From Campylobacter concisus (GTDB lineage Bacteria; Campylobacterota; Campylobacteria; Campylobacterales; Campylobacteraceae): a stretch of 64,000 nt of DNA. The stretch lies in contig NZ_CABPVS010000001.1 of assembly GCF_902460845.1 (NCBI RefSeq), positions 1-64,000 on the forward strand, in the 5' to 3' direction. This document shows positions 24,048 to 32,913 of this stretch, one piece after another. The number at the start of each line of letters is the position of its first letter. The stretch's first letter is position 1. The notes beneath the pieces were generated by a model. That model searched no databases. It saw only the letters and a program-made list of their open reading frames with translations, and was not told the DNA's origin. The translations under genes and the position numbers were made by a program.

Positions 24048-25558
24048 TATCTATAATCATCCACCCTTTTTTTAAGCCCACTTTTTTGCTTTTTGTTTTT
24101 AAAAATAGCGCCAACTACCGAGACTATAAATGCAATGGCTAAAAATATCCAGTAGGCATATTTTTGCGAGTAATCATCAAAGTCGCTTATCGCATCGATC
24201 ACCACCTCGCCCTCAGCTGGCACCATAGCGCCTTGATCTACCATTTTTACTATCTCATCAAGTTTTAAATTCTTAACATTTGGGCCATAAGGACGAGTGA
24301 GAATTTCAACCACACCAAGGTCGTTTATATCATAAATGCTGCTGTTAAAATACCAGCCGTAGCCGACGTTATCAAAATAATATGTCTTATCGCCGTTTGC
24401 ATAAACCGCTCCGTAGCCATCGTTTCTTACAAGGCCGATCTTTCGCCACTGCTCTTTTGTATCAAGCCTTACGATAGACGTGTGGCGTGAGCTTAGGCTG
24501 TGATCATTTTTTGTGTTGTGCCAAATTTCATAGGTTTTTAGAAAATATGTCTTGCCGTCATTTATCACCACGTTGCCATATAGTGGCGTTATCTCGCCTT
24601 TAAATGGATCGTCGCCATCTCTTACAAACTCGCCTTCATCTATGCTGTTATACCACTGCCACTTTCGCTCCCAGTGATAGATACCGCCTTTGCTACGAAA
24701 GAGCGCATGATAGGAGTGCTCATCTTTTAGGTTAAAAAGTGGCTCGTATGGGGCAAATTTTGGGTCAAATTCGTGATCGTTTGCATAAACCATGCCAGAA
24801 TTTGGCTCATAAAGATAGTGAATGCGCCATATCTCGCCGATATCACGCATTTGCGGGCTAAATTTGATCCCTAGTTTTGTGCTGTCATAATAGACATTTT
24901 CTCCGTCAGTCGTAAAATGCACGCTCTTTCTGCCAGATGCCTGCTCGATGTATCGCATTTTGCTCGCATTTGCGCCCTCTAGCTCTTTGCCCTCATGATA
25001 GACCTTTACTCCGTCGCTTGCATAGCCAAAGCCCAAGATCGCAGCTAAATTAGCGTTATCAACCTGTCTAAATTTATAGATATGAGTTTGCGCTTTAGGG
25101 GTATTAAACATTTTATGTGAGACGATATCCCAAAACTCTTTAAATGCAGATATTTCGAGGTTCGTCTCGCTTACGCTATCGCAAAAATATGTTATCTTGC
25201 CATCACCAAAGTAGCCATTGCCAAGCGCTCTAATGCCATTTGGATCAAGCCCACTCATCACGAGATTGCCACAATATACCGCCTCATCACTAGCGCCAAC
25301 GTTTCTGTTGTCGTATTTGCCGGTGTCAATGTATCTAAATTTGCTGACCCTCACGCCTATTAGCTCAAATTTACCGCCGCTTGGCACCATGGCATAGACC
25401 TTGTCATCTTTGACGTAAAAAAAGCTATTATTTAACTCTTTACTATCACCAATGTCGTCATCTAAAATAGTAGCTAACCCAAAGATAAAAAAATAGATAG
25501 CAAAAAATATCACAACTATGGCAAGTAATGTGGTGATTAGCGGATGTTTTTTTAGCAT
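24047..25558 (-). CDS. DKNYY-family protein with membrane anchors at both ends (copy 2)
   Basis: 503 aa with the same architecture as the neighbour: N-terminal helix (about 8-28), long repeat-rich middle, C-terminal helix (about 470-487). Equivalent motifs are recognisable: G-A-S-D-E-A-V-Y-C, L-G-N-G-Y-F-G-D-G-K-I-T-Y-F-C, G-A-V-Y-A-N-G-D-K. The pair clearly arose by tandem duplication and then diverged. It is the first gene of a two-gene operon. Likely role is envelope-associated; substrate or partner unknown. Confidence 0.7.
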   Translation of the reverse strand: MLKKHPLITTLLAIVVIFFAIYFFIFGLATILDDDIGDSKELNNSFFYVKDDKVYAMVPSGGKFELIGVRVSKFRYIDTGKYDNRNVGASDEAVYCGNLVMSGLDPNGIRALGNGYFGDGKITYFCDSVSETNLEISAFKEFWDIVSHKMFNTPKAQTHIYKFRQVDNANLAAILGFGYASDGVKVYHEGKELEGANASKMRYIEQASGRKSVHFTTDGENVYYDSTKLGIKFSPQMRDIGEIWRIHYLYEPNSGMVYANDHEFDPKFAPYEPLFNLKDEHSYHALFRSKGGIYHWERKWQWYNSIDEGEFVRDGDDPFKGEITPLYGNVVINDGKTYFLKTYEIWHNTKNDHSLSSRHTSIVRLDTKEQWRKIGLVRNDGYGAVYANGDKTYYFDNVGYGWYFNSSIYDINDLGVVEILTRPYGPNVKNLKLDEIVKMVDQGAMVPAEGEVVIDAISDFDDYSQKYAYWIFLAIAFIVSVVGAIFKNKKQKSGLKKRVDDYR

Positions 25559-25634
25559 TTTAGCCTCGTTTCAAACAAATTTAGCGACCTCATCATGGCG
25601 CAAAAACCTTTCATACATTTAAATTTCAAAGTAC

Positions 25635-26069
25635 CTATCCAAATATAAAATATCTAAAAATTAAAAACCTAAAATATGCGGATTTACCCATCCAAAATAG
25701 AAAACAAGTGGCTGCTAATGTAATAATAAGCCTAATAATATTAAATTCCAACATAACCCCATAATAAATAAAGACTGACGCAATAAAGCATAAATAAAAA
25801 TAACTAAGCATGAAGATCAAATTTTTAATCCTTGCAAAAAGTCCTGACTCTTCGCTGCTTTTTGCGATTAGCCTAATGGTCTCTATCTTATTTAAAAATC
25901 CAACCCTCTTATATTTTATATCGACTAGATCGCCTACTTCATATTTTTATATCTCTGGTGAAAACACCCCGCTAAATCTCTCTTTACCTATCAAAAGGCT
26001 CATACTTGTGGCTAAATTTTGCCTAACAACTCTTCTATTTAGCGCGCTTATCCTACCGATCTTTTTCAA
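25635..26069 (-). pseudogene. interrupted small membrane-protein gene (in-frame TAA)
   Basis: Reading the minus strand from a TTG at 26069, directly after the stop of the ABC-F gene and with GAGGAG about 10 nt before it, one frame runs to a stop at 25635-25637 but is broken by a TAA at 25947-25949. The sequence around the stop reads F-S-P-E-I-stop-K-Y-E-V-G-D-L-V-D-I-K-Y, which resembles a strand plus Y-x-V-G-D-x-V-x-V-x-Y motif of DUF3592-like domains, so both halves seem to belong to one protein. Two helices follow in the C-terminal half. It is most likely a gene with a nonsense mutation. Confidence 0.5.
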
Positions 26070-26070
26070 G

Positions 26071-28002
26071 CTACTCGAGCTCCTCGGCGATCTCTAGCAC
26101 TTCAAAATACTCATTTTCTAGGCTTTCAAGCTCGGCTTTTACCTTTTTTAGCTCTTCATAAAGCTTAGCAAGACCCACTTCTTGATAAATTTTAGGATCA
26201 CTAAGCCCCTCGTTTAGCTCGGCTACCCTTGCTTCAAGGGTTGAAATTTTATCTGGATATGTGTTTAAAATTTGCGTTTGTTTATAACTTAGTTTTACGC
26301 CAGATTTACTCTTTTGTTTGGTTTCATTTTGGCTATTTGAGAGCTCTTTTTCAAATTTATCAAGCTCTTTCATCTCATCTTCAAGCTCCAAATAGACGCT
26401 ATACTCTTCGTGCAAGACATTTATCTTCGTGCCCTCAAACGCCCAAAGCTTATTTGCCATCTTATCGACAAAATACCTATCGTGGCTAACGAGTAAGATA
26501 GCCCCCTCAAAGCTTTGCAAGTAGTCTTCTAAGATGTTTATAGTTGCGATATCAAGGTCGTTTGTTGGCTCGTCTAGCACCAGCACGTCGTAGGTTTTTG
26601 TAAAAAGAAGTGCAATCGCCACGCGGTTTTTCTCACCACCACTTAAAACGCCTATCTTTTTATCTAAAAATTCCTTTGGGAATAGAAAATTTTTAAGATA
26701 GCCATAAACATGCATATTTCGCCCACGAACCAGCACGTGATCGCCGCCATTTGGGCAAAATGTCTCGATAAGGCTTTTATCATCATCAAGGACATTTCTA
26801 GCTTGATCAAAGTAGCCGATGCTCACCTCGCCTCTTTTTATCTCGCCGCTACTTTGCTTTTCAAGTCCTAGCAAAATTTTAAGTAGCGTGCTCTTTCCAC
26901 TGCCGTTTCGCCCCACAATGGCGATCCTCTCGCCTTGCAAAACTCTTGCGTCAAATTTCTCAAAAAGCACCTTGCCATCTATGCTTTTGCTTAAATTTTT
27001 AAACTCAAAGAGCATTTTTTTACGGTTTTGGCTTTGCGTTTGGTTGAAATTTTTACTTGCACGCTCCAGCTCAAGCCTCACGCGCCTTATCACACCTGGA
27101 TTTTTCTTAGCCTCCTCGCGCATAGCAAGCACCCGCTCTTTTCTACCCTCATTTCGCTTTAGCCTAGCTTTTACGCCGCGCCTTAGCCACTCTTCTTCTG
27201 CCTTTAGCTGTTTTAGCAGCGTCTCATGCGACTTTGCAAGGCTTGCTAAAATCTCCTCTTTTTTGGTTAGATAGTTTGCATATCCGCCCTCGAAATTTTT
27301 TAAGCCCGTATCCTCGACCTCAACGCACCTAGTTGCCAGTGCATCGATAAAATACCTATCGTGGCTAATAAAAACTATGCTTTGATTTGAGCTTTTAAGC
27401 ATATCTTCAAGAAATTTGACCATGTAAACATCAAGGTGGTTTGTCGGCTCATCAAGCAGCAAGACATCTGGCTTTTTAAGAATGAGTGCACCCAGTGCCA
27501 CGCGTCTGATCTCGCCACCACTTAGCGAGCAAATGGGTCTATTTTCATACTCTTTTAGCTTAAATTCTTGCAAAATTCGCTCGATCTTGTACTCGATATT
27601 CCAGCCATCCTTTGCCTCTATAAATTTTAAAAGCCTCTCTTGCTCTTTTAAAATTTCTTTGTTCTCTGGATCATTTGCTAGTAAAACGCCGCTCTTTTCA
27701 TATTCGCTTATCGCGTCAAATATCTCTTTTAGCTCGTTATTTAGTGCCTGCCTTACGGTAAAAGTTGCGTTAAAATTTGGAGTTTGAGCTAGCATCTCGA
27801 CGCTTATTAAGTTTTGCACTATGCGTCTGCCACTATCTACTGCTATCTCGCCGGAGATGATCTTCATTAGCGTGCTTTTACCGCTGCCATTTTTACCGAT
27901 GATCGCTATCTTTTCATTTTCATTTATACTAAAATTTACAGCGTTTAAAATCTCATTTGCGCCAAATTTTTTACTTACGTCTATCAGGTCGATTAATGCC
28001 AT
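26071..28002 (-). CDS. ABC-F family ATPase (Uup-like)
   Basis: 643 aa, soluble, two ABC domains in tandem. Walker A motifs are G-K-N-G-S-G-K-S-T (36-44) and G-R-N-G-S-G-K-S-T in the second half. Signatures are L-S-G-G-E-I-R-R and L-S-G-G-E-K-N-R. Each Walker B reads L-L-D-E-P-T-N-H-L-D or V-L-D-E-P-T-N-D-L-D. A linker rich in Arg/Lys joins the domains and a C-terminal coiled coil (about 540-640) favours the Uup subgroup. ABC-F proteins act on ribosomes or DNA repair, not transport. It is divergent from the MATE gene. Confidence 0.9.
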   Translation of the reverse strand: MALIDLIDVSKKFGANEILNAVNFSINENEKIAIIGKNGSGKSTLMKIISGEIAVDSGRRIVQNLISVEMLAQTPNFNATFTVRQALNNELKEIFDAISEYEKSGVLLANDPENKEILKEQERLLKFIEAKDGWNIEYKIERILQEFKLKEYENRPICSLSGGEIRRVALGALILKKPDVLLLDEPTNHLDVYMVKFLEDMLKSSNQSIVFISHDRYFIDALATRCVEVEDTGLKNFEGGYANYLTKKEEILASLAKSHETLLKQLKAEEEWLRRGVKARLKRNEGRKERVLAMREEAKKNPGVIRRVRLELERASKNFNQTQSQNRKKMLFEFKNLSKSIDGKVLFEKFDARVLQGERIAIVGRNGSGKSTLLKILLGLEKQSSGEIKRGEVSIGYFDQARNVLDDDKSLIETFCPNGGDHVLVRGRNMHVYGYLKNFLFPKEFLDKKIGVLSGGEKNRVAIALLFTKTYDVLVLDEPTNDLDIATINILEDYLQSFEGAILLVSHDRYFVDKMANKLWAFEGTKINVLHEEYSVYLELEDEMKELDKFEKELSNSQNETKQKSKSGVKLSYKQTQILNTYPDKISTLEARVAELNEGLSDPKIYQEVGLAKLYEELKKVKAELESLENEYFEVLEIAEELE

Positions 28003-28056
28003 TTTTCTCTCATTTTTTAAATTTCTCGCGATTATATCAAAAGGGAGCTAAAACCT

Positions 28057-28081
28057 AATTTTGGCTATAATCGCCAAAATT
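28057..28081 (+). promoter_or_regulatory. perfect dyad enclosing the -10 box of the MATE gene
   Basis: AATTTTGGC (28057-28065) and GCCAAAATT (28073-28081) are exact reverse complements flanking a 7-nt centre TATAATC. The TATAAT (28066-28071) is a good -10 box 34 nt before the MATE ATG. A repressor bound to this 25-bp palindrome would block the promoter directly. It also lies 54 nt upstream of the divergent ABC-F start. Confidence 0.6.
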
Positions 28082-28105
28082 TTTAAAATAATTAAGGAAA
28101 ATTTA

Positions 28106-29425
28106 ATGAACTTATCTATGAGAAAACTCGTAGTTCCGATATTTTTGGATATGTTTTTACACTTCATTACGCTTATTATCAACACCTACATGGTAACAAA
28201 AGTGAGTGTGCATCTAGTTGGTGCCATGGGTGCTGGCAATCAAGTGATGGATCTTTTTATGACTATTTTTAACTTCCTAAGCATTGGCTGTTCAGTCGTC
28301 GTCGCCCAAGCGCTGGGAGCTAAAAAGAACGATCTTGCTTCAAACGTCATACACGCAAGTATCACGTCAAATACGCTCTTTGGTATCTTCTCAGCTATCG
28401 TTATCTACGTCTTTGGCTACAACATATTAAATTTACTAAACGTGCCAAAAGAGCTTATAAATGATAGCTTCTCATATCTTCATATCCTTGGCTTTGCACT
28501 GCTTTTTGATGGCATCGGTATGGTGCTAGCTGCGGTGCTTCGTGTTTATAACCTAGCAACTGCTGTTATGCTAACTTCGGTTTTGATGAACGTAATTACG
28601 ATTTTAGGCAATGCTATCTCCCTTTTTGGCTGGTTCAATCTACCAAATTTAGGACTACAAGGAGTTGCTATCTCGACACTTATTGGCAGACTAGTGGGCA
28701 TTTTTGTGCTAGCTTATATGCTAAGTCAAAAGGCAAAAGTTAAAATTTATTTTAAAAAGCTACTTGTCGTGCCATTTGAAATTTTAAAGAAAATTCTCTC
28801 AATCGGCCTTCCAAGCGCAGGCGAAAATTTACTCTGGATGGCACAATACATGGTCGCTTTTGGCTTTGTGGCAAGCATGGGCGAGGCTAGCCTAAGCGTG
28901 CAGACTATTTACTTTCAGATTACGCTTCTTATCTTGCTTTGTGGAGCGAGTATCAGCGTGGCAAATGAGGTCATTGTAGGACATTTAGTTGGAGCAAGCG
29001 AGTTTAACGAGGCTTATACAAGGACATTTAGAGCACTAAGACTTGGAGTTTTTATAACACTAGTAGTCGTGCTTATAGCTTATGCACTAAAGCATCAAAT
29101 CATGGACGCACTAAATTTAAATGAAAATTTACGTGCGATTATGCTACCACTTTTTACACTTTCGATATTTCTTGAAGCGGGCAGAACCTTTAACATTGTC
29201 ATCGTAAATGCCCTTCGTGCAAGCGGCGACGCAAAATTTCCTCTTGCGACTGGCCTTATCTTCATGTGGGGGCTTTCACTGCCACTTGGATATTTTTTAG
29301 GTATCTATCTTGGTTGGGGGGTTATCGGCGTTTGGATAGGGTTTTGTGCTGATGAATGGCTAAGAGGCCTTGCAAATACGTGGCGTTGGAGAAGCAAAAA
29401 ATGGCAAGAAAAACGCCTAGTTTAA
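28106..29425 (+). CDS. MATE-family multidrug exporter
   Basis: 439 aa from the ATG at 28106, which has TAAGGA upstream; an earlier TTG at 28061 lies inside the promoter dyad and is rejected. Twelve hydrophobic helices in two related halves, with the N-terminal P-I-F-L-D-M-F and the V-V-V-A-Q-A-L-G-A segment typical of MATE proteins. It probably exports cationic drugs or metabolites using a Na+ or H+ gradient. The next gene begins inside its last 25 nt. Confidence 0.9.
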   Translation: MNLSMRKLVVPIFLDMFLHFITLIINTYMVTKVSVHLVGAMGAGNQVMDLFMTIFNFLSIGCSVVVAQALGAKKNDLASNVIHASITSNTLFGIFSAIVIYVFGYNILNLLNVPKELINDSFSYLHILGFALLFDGIGMVLAAVLRVYNLATAVMLTSVLMNVITILGNAISLFGWFNLPNLGLQGVAISTLIGRLVGIFVLAYMLSQKAKVKIYFKKLLVVPFEILKKILSIGLPSAGENLLWMAQYMVAFGFVASMGEASLSVQTIYFQITLLILLCGASISVANEVIVGHLVGASEFNEAYTRTFRALRLGVFITLVVVLIAYALKHQIMDALNLNENLRAIMLPLFTLSIFLEAGRTFNIVIVNALRASGDAKFPLATGLIFMWGLSLPLGYFLGIYLGWGVIGVWIGFCADEWLRGLANTWRWRSKKWQEKRLV

Positions 29426-30063
29426 AGCAAAAGAGCATAAATTTAGACTTTTATGGGCTAAGCGTTTTAATAAATTTTAAAACAAATGTAAAATCCATGC
29501 GTCTAAGAGTTGGCAATGACGCTAAAATCACGCTATCTATGCCATTTTACAGCACACAAAAGATGGCTCTTAGCTTTCTTGAGATGCATAAAATTTGGCT
29601 TGAAAATACTTACAAAAAAGCTCTTGCAAATTTACCAAAAGATGATGAAATGAAATTTCTTGGAGAAATTTACAAGATCAAATTTGATGAAAGCATAAAA
29701 CAGCCATTTTTTGAAGACAAATTTATTATAACGCCAAATTTAAAGGCACTTGAACACTTTATAAAAACAAAGACAAAAGAGATATTTTTAGAGCTCATAA
29801 GCCATTTTGAGCCTTTTATTGATAGGCCGATTAACCGTATCGTCATACGAAATAGCAAAACTCGCTGGGGTAGCTGCAATCATAAAAAAGGCTATATAAA
29901 CTTAAGTCTAAGGCTCATCGAAAAGCCCATCTCTGCCGTGAGCTACGTCGTTCTTCACGAGCTAACACACCTGCTCTATCCACATCATCAAAAAAGTTTT
30001 TACGATTTTATAGAAAAAATCATGCCTGATTATAGAAAGCAAGAGCAAATTTTAAAAGCGTAA
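29401..30063 (+). CDS. YgjP/DUF45-type zinc metallopeptidase
   Basis: 220 aa. The ATG at 29401 is preferred to the track-opening frame at 29356, which would lie deep inside the MATE gene. The zinc site is H-E-L-T-H at residues 186-190 with a following H-H-Q-K-S-F-Y-D-F, and the preceding T-R-W-G-S-C-N is the conserved DUF45 motif. It is a cytoplasmic protein with no signal peptide. Substrates of this family are largely unknown. It overlaps the MATE gene by 25 nt and is probably co-translated. Confidence 0.88.
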   Translation: MARKTPSLKQKSINLDFYGLSVLINFKTNVKSMRLRVGNDAKITLSMPFYSTQKMALSFLEMHKIWLENTYKKALANLPKDDEMKFLGEIYKIKFDESIKQPFFEDKFIITPNLKALEHFIKTKTKEIFLELISHFEPFIDRPINRIVIRNSKTRWGSCNHKKGYINLSLRLIEKPISAVSYVVLHELTHLLYPHHQKSFYDFIEKIMPDYRKQEQILKA

Positions 30064-30135
30064 TTTATTTTCATCAAGTAAGTGTAAAAATTAATATGCT
30101 AAAATCGCATGTTAATTCACAAAAAGGAAATTTCA

Positions 30136-30621
30136 ATGAAAAAAATGATTTTTATCTCAATCTTAGCCACTTGTGCTTTTTCAGGTAACTTTGAAGATGG
30201 CCTAAAGGCATATGGGAGCTCAAATTTTAAAGAAGCTTTGGCTAAATTTGAAGCAGGATGTTTGGCAAATGATGTAAAATCTTGCGTAAAAGTTGGAGCG
30301 ATTTACCAACTAGGAAAAACAGCTCTACCTAATCCAAGCAAGGCCTTAGAGTACTATAACAAAGCTTGCGAAGCTGGTGAGGTTGAAGGTTGCTCGGCAG
30401 CTGGTGGACTTTATCTAAATACTGAGCCACAAAAAGCAAGAGAACTTTTTAATAAAGCTTGTGAGAAGAATGATGGATATTCTTGCGAGATGGTAGGTTC
30501 TATCTTGATAGAGGCTAAAGAATTTAAAAAAGCTTATGAATTTTTAGTAAAAGGCTGCGAATTAGGCGATAAGATGTCTTGCGAATTTGCAGGCGATCTA
30601 AGGCGCTCAAAACAACTATAA
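30136..30621 (+). CDS. secreted Sel1-repeat, Cys-rich (Hcp-like) protein
   Basis: 161 aa from the ATG at 30136, which follows AAAAAGGAAA. The signal peptide runs to about residue 15-18. Three to four Sel1-type helical repeats follow, each with A-x-x-Y-x-x-K-A-C or L-F-N-K-A-C-E, and paired Cys 7-9 residues apart as in Helicobacter Hcp proteins, where they form disulfides within each repeat. It is likely periplasmic or secreted. A hairpin starting at its stop codon probably ends transcription. Confidence 0.85.
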   Translation: MKKMIFISILATCAFSGNFEDGLKAYGSSNFKEALAKFEAGCLANDVKSCVKVGAIYQLGKTALPNPSKALEYYNKACEAGEVEGCSAAGGLYLNTEPQKARELFNKACEKNDGYSCEMVGSILIEAKEFKKAYEFLVKGCELGDKMSCEFAGDLRRSKQL

Positions 30622-30647
30622 TTTTTAGGCTTAAGAGCCTAAAAATT
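30620..30647 (+). terminator. terminator hairpin of the Sel1-repeat gene
   Basis: AATTTTTAGGCT (30620-30631) pairs perfectly with AGCCTAAAAATT (30636-30647) around a TAAG loop, overlapping the stop codon; the following bases are TCTTAAAAC. Confidence 0.6.
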
Positions 30648-30734
30648 TCTTAAAACAAAAAAATCCAAAAAACACTTATTTTAAATAGAAATTACTCAAA
30701 GTATAAAGGTAGTCTAAAAATTTATATTAGAAAT

Positions 30735-30758
30735 TTAGGCAAGAGTACTCTTGCCTAA
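30735..30758 (-). terminator. 24-bp perfect palindrome after the TRAP permease gene
   Basis: TTAGGCAAGAGT and ACTCTTGCCTAA form a complete palindrome 2 nt past the minus-strand stop at 30761. The sequence that follows on the minus strand is T-rich. It works best as the terminator of the TRAP operon. Confidence 0.7.
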
Positions 30759-30760
30759 GA

Positions 30761-32827
30761 TTAGATTATTTTTATTTGATCAAGTGGTTTATCTTTAATG
30801 CCCCATTGAGTCATAAAAACAAATCCATAAAGTACAGCAGCTACGATATAAGCAGTGTATTCGTTTGGTATAAGATTAAATTTTGCACATATATTTGGTA
30901 CAAGAGCTAGTGGCACAACAGGGATCAAAAGAATACGTTCCCAAATTCTAAGCTTTGTAACATAGTAACCTTGAAGTAAGCTTGAAAAAGCAAACATTCC
31001 CACGATCGCCATACCAAAGACAAGTAAAATTTCAAGTGGATTGCTCATCCAGACTATTCCTTTTGAATCAAGCGGGTCGCCCTCATTTACGCTTTCTATT
31101 AGCATAAGTTTGTTGTTAAAGAAAAATGCAAATGGCAAGATCGCCGTTCTTAGATCATAAAAGAATCCTTGAACACCAACGGTTATAGGATTTGCTTTGG
31201 CGATACCAGCTGCTGCATAAGCTGCGATACCAACTGGTGGCGTGTCATCAGCTAAAATTCCAAAGTAAAAGACAAAAAGATGCACAGCAATGGCTGGAAT
31301 TAAAAAGCCATTTTTGTGCGCCAAAAATAAAATAACAGGTGCCACAAGGCTTGAAACTACGATGTAGTTTGCTGTTGTTGGAAGGCCCATTCCTAGTATA
31401 AGTGACATCATCGCAGTAAGAAGCAATATCATAACTATATTATCACCAGCAAGTAACTCAACTAAATCTGAAAGTACTTGGCCAAGGCCAGTTAAAGAGA
31501 TAGAGCCCACGATAATACCTGCAAGTGCGGTTGCAATGGCGATCGTTGTCATACTTTTTGCGGCTGCAACCATCGCCCAAAATATATCTTCAAAGCCTAT
31601 TAACACATCATTTATTCCAACTTTTTCGCCAATTGCTAGTTTTTTAACCGGCTCTTGAAAGATCATTATTAAAAATAAAAATCCAATAGCATTAAATGCT
31701 GCAGCGATGGCTGACTCTTTTGCGATTAATAGCGTATAAAGCAAAATCAAAATCGGAGTTATATAGTGAAGTCCACTTACAAAAATTTTAAATCTTGAGT
31801 GAAATTCGCTTTGATTTATACCTTTTAAGCCAAGCTTCACACTCTCTAAATGAACAATAAAAAATAGTGACAAATAGCAAGCAAAAGCTGGAATTACCGC
31901 TGCCATCATAACATTTGTATATGTCATGCCCAAAAACTCAGCGATGATAAAGGCAGCTGCGCCCATGATCGGAGGCATAAGCTGTCCATTTACGCCAGCA
32001 GCAACCTCGATGGCTCCAGCTTTTGTGCGTGAAAGACCGGCTTTTTTCATAAGTGGTATGGTAAATGTACCAACTGTTACGACGTTTGCTGTTGAGCTAC
32101 CTGAGACCATGCCAGTTAGGCCACTTGCGATGACTGAAGCCTTAGCTGGGCCGCCTCTATATTTGCCAAGAAGTGAGAAGGCTAAATTTATGAAGTATTG
32201 TCCAGCACCTGCTCGCTCTAACAATGAACCAAAAAGAACAAAAAGGTAGATAAAACTAACACTAACTCCAATAGGCACACCAAAGATGCCCTCAGTCGTC
32301 AAAAACATATGGCCTGCGATCTTTTCAAAGCTGGCACCCTGATGAGCGATGATGTCTGGCATATAAGGACCAAAGTGATCATATATCAAAAATAATATAC
32401 AAATAATTGGAAGTGCTGGCCCCATGACACGCCTGCCAGCCTCAAGCAAGACAATGATCGCCAAAAATGATATGACGATATCTTGCGTGATGTAGTCCCC
32501 TGTCCTATCAGCTAGTTCATAAAAATAAACCGCTGGATAAAGTACGGCAACAACGCCTACCACACAAAAGACCAGATCGTAAAATGGCAAACTAGAATGT
32601 GCCTTTTTATGAAAAGTGACTGGATAAAGCAAAAATACAAGCCCAACCGCAAAGGCTAAGTGTATTGAGCGCGAAATATTTGTATTAAGCGGAAAATAAG
32701 CTATATAAAGCTGAAAAACTGACCAAGAAAAGCATACAATCGCAATAAAATAGTTGTAAAAATTGCTATTTATCTCCCTTGTTTTTACCTCGACAAATTG
32801 TTCTTCGTTGTCTTTGACTTCGTTCAT
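30761..32827 (-). CDS. TRAP transporter fused permease (4TM/12TM)
   Basis: 688 aa, about 16-18 membrane helices: a DctQ-like small-subunit region (about 20-150) fused to a DctM-like large subunit. The core has G-S-S-T-A-N-V-V-T-V-G-T-F and a later G-M-G-L-P-T-T-A-N-Y, both standard for TRAP-T large subunits. It pairs with the TAXI binding protein encoded 86 nt upstream in the same direction. The system imports a small organic acid or amino acid with Na+; the substrate cannot be read from sequence. Confidence 0.92.
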   Translation of the reverse strand: MNEVKDNEEQFVEVKTREINSNFYNYFIAIVCFSWSVFQLYIAYFPLNTNISRSIHLAFAVGLVFLLYPVTFHKKAHSSLPFYDLVFCVVGVVAVLYPAVYFYELADRTGDYITQDIVISFLAIIVLLEAGRRVMGPALPIICILFLIYDHFGPYMPDIIAHQGASFEKIAGHMFLTTEGIFGVPIGVSVSFIYLFVLFGSLLERAGAGQYFINLAFSLLGKYRGGPAKASVIASGLTGMVSGSSTANVVTVGTFTIPLMKKAGLSRTKAGAIEVAAGVNGQLMPPIMGAAAFIIAEFLGMTYTNVMMAAVIPAFACYLSLFFIVHLESVKLGLKGINQSEFHSRFKIFVSGLHYITPILILLYTLLIAKESAIAAAFNAIGFLFLIMIFQEPVKKLAIGEKVGINDVLIGFEDIFWAMVAAAKSMTTIAIATALAGIIVGSISLTGLGQVLSDLVELLAGDNIVMILLLTAMMSLILGMGLPTTANYIVVSSLVAPVILFLAHKNGFLIPAIAVHLFVFYFGILADDTPPVGIAAYAAAGIAKANPITVGVQGFFYDLRTAILPFAFFFNNKLMLIESVNEGDPLDSKGIVWMSNPLEILLVFGMAIVGMFAFSSLLQGYYVTKLRIWERILLIPVVPLALVPNICAKFNLIPNEYTAYIVAAVLYGFVFMTQWGIKDKPLDQIKII

Positions 32828-32913
32828 CTCTCTCCTTTAAAATTTAAATATATAAATTTAAAAGAATTTGCATATTTAAATTTTATCCAGAGGCAAAAGC
32901 CCCTGGAAATGGA

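Noticed and set aside
25810-26097. 95-aa plus-strand frame over the broken gene
   Set aside because: The minus strand gives a domain-like reading continuous with the downstream helices; the plus frame has no ribosome binding site and runs into the ABC-F gene.
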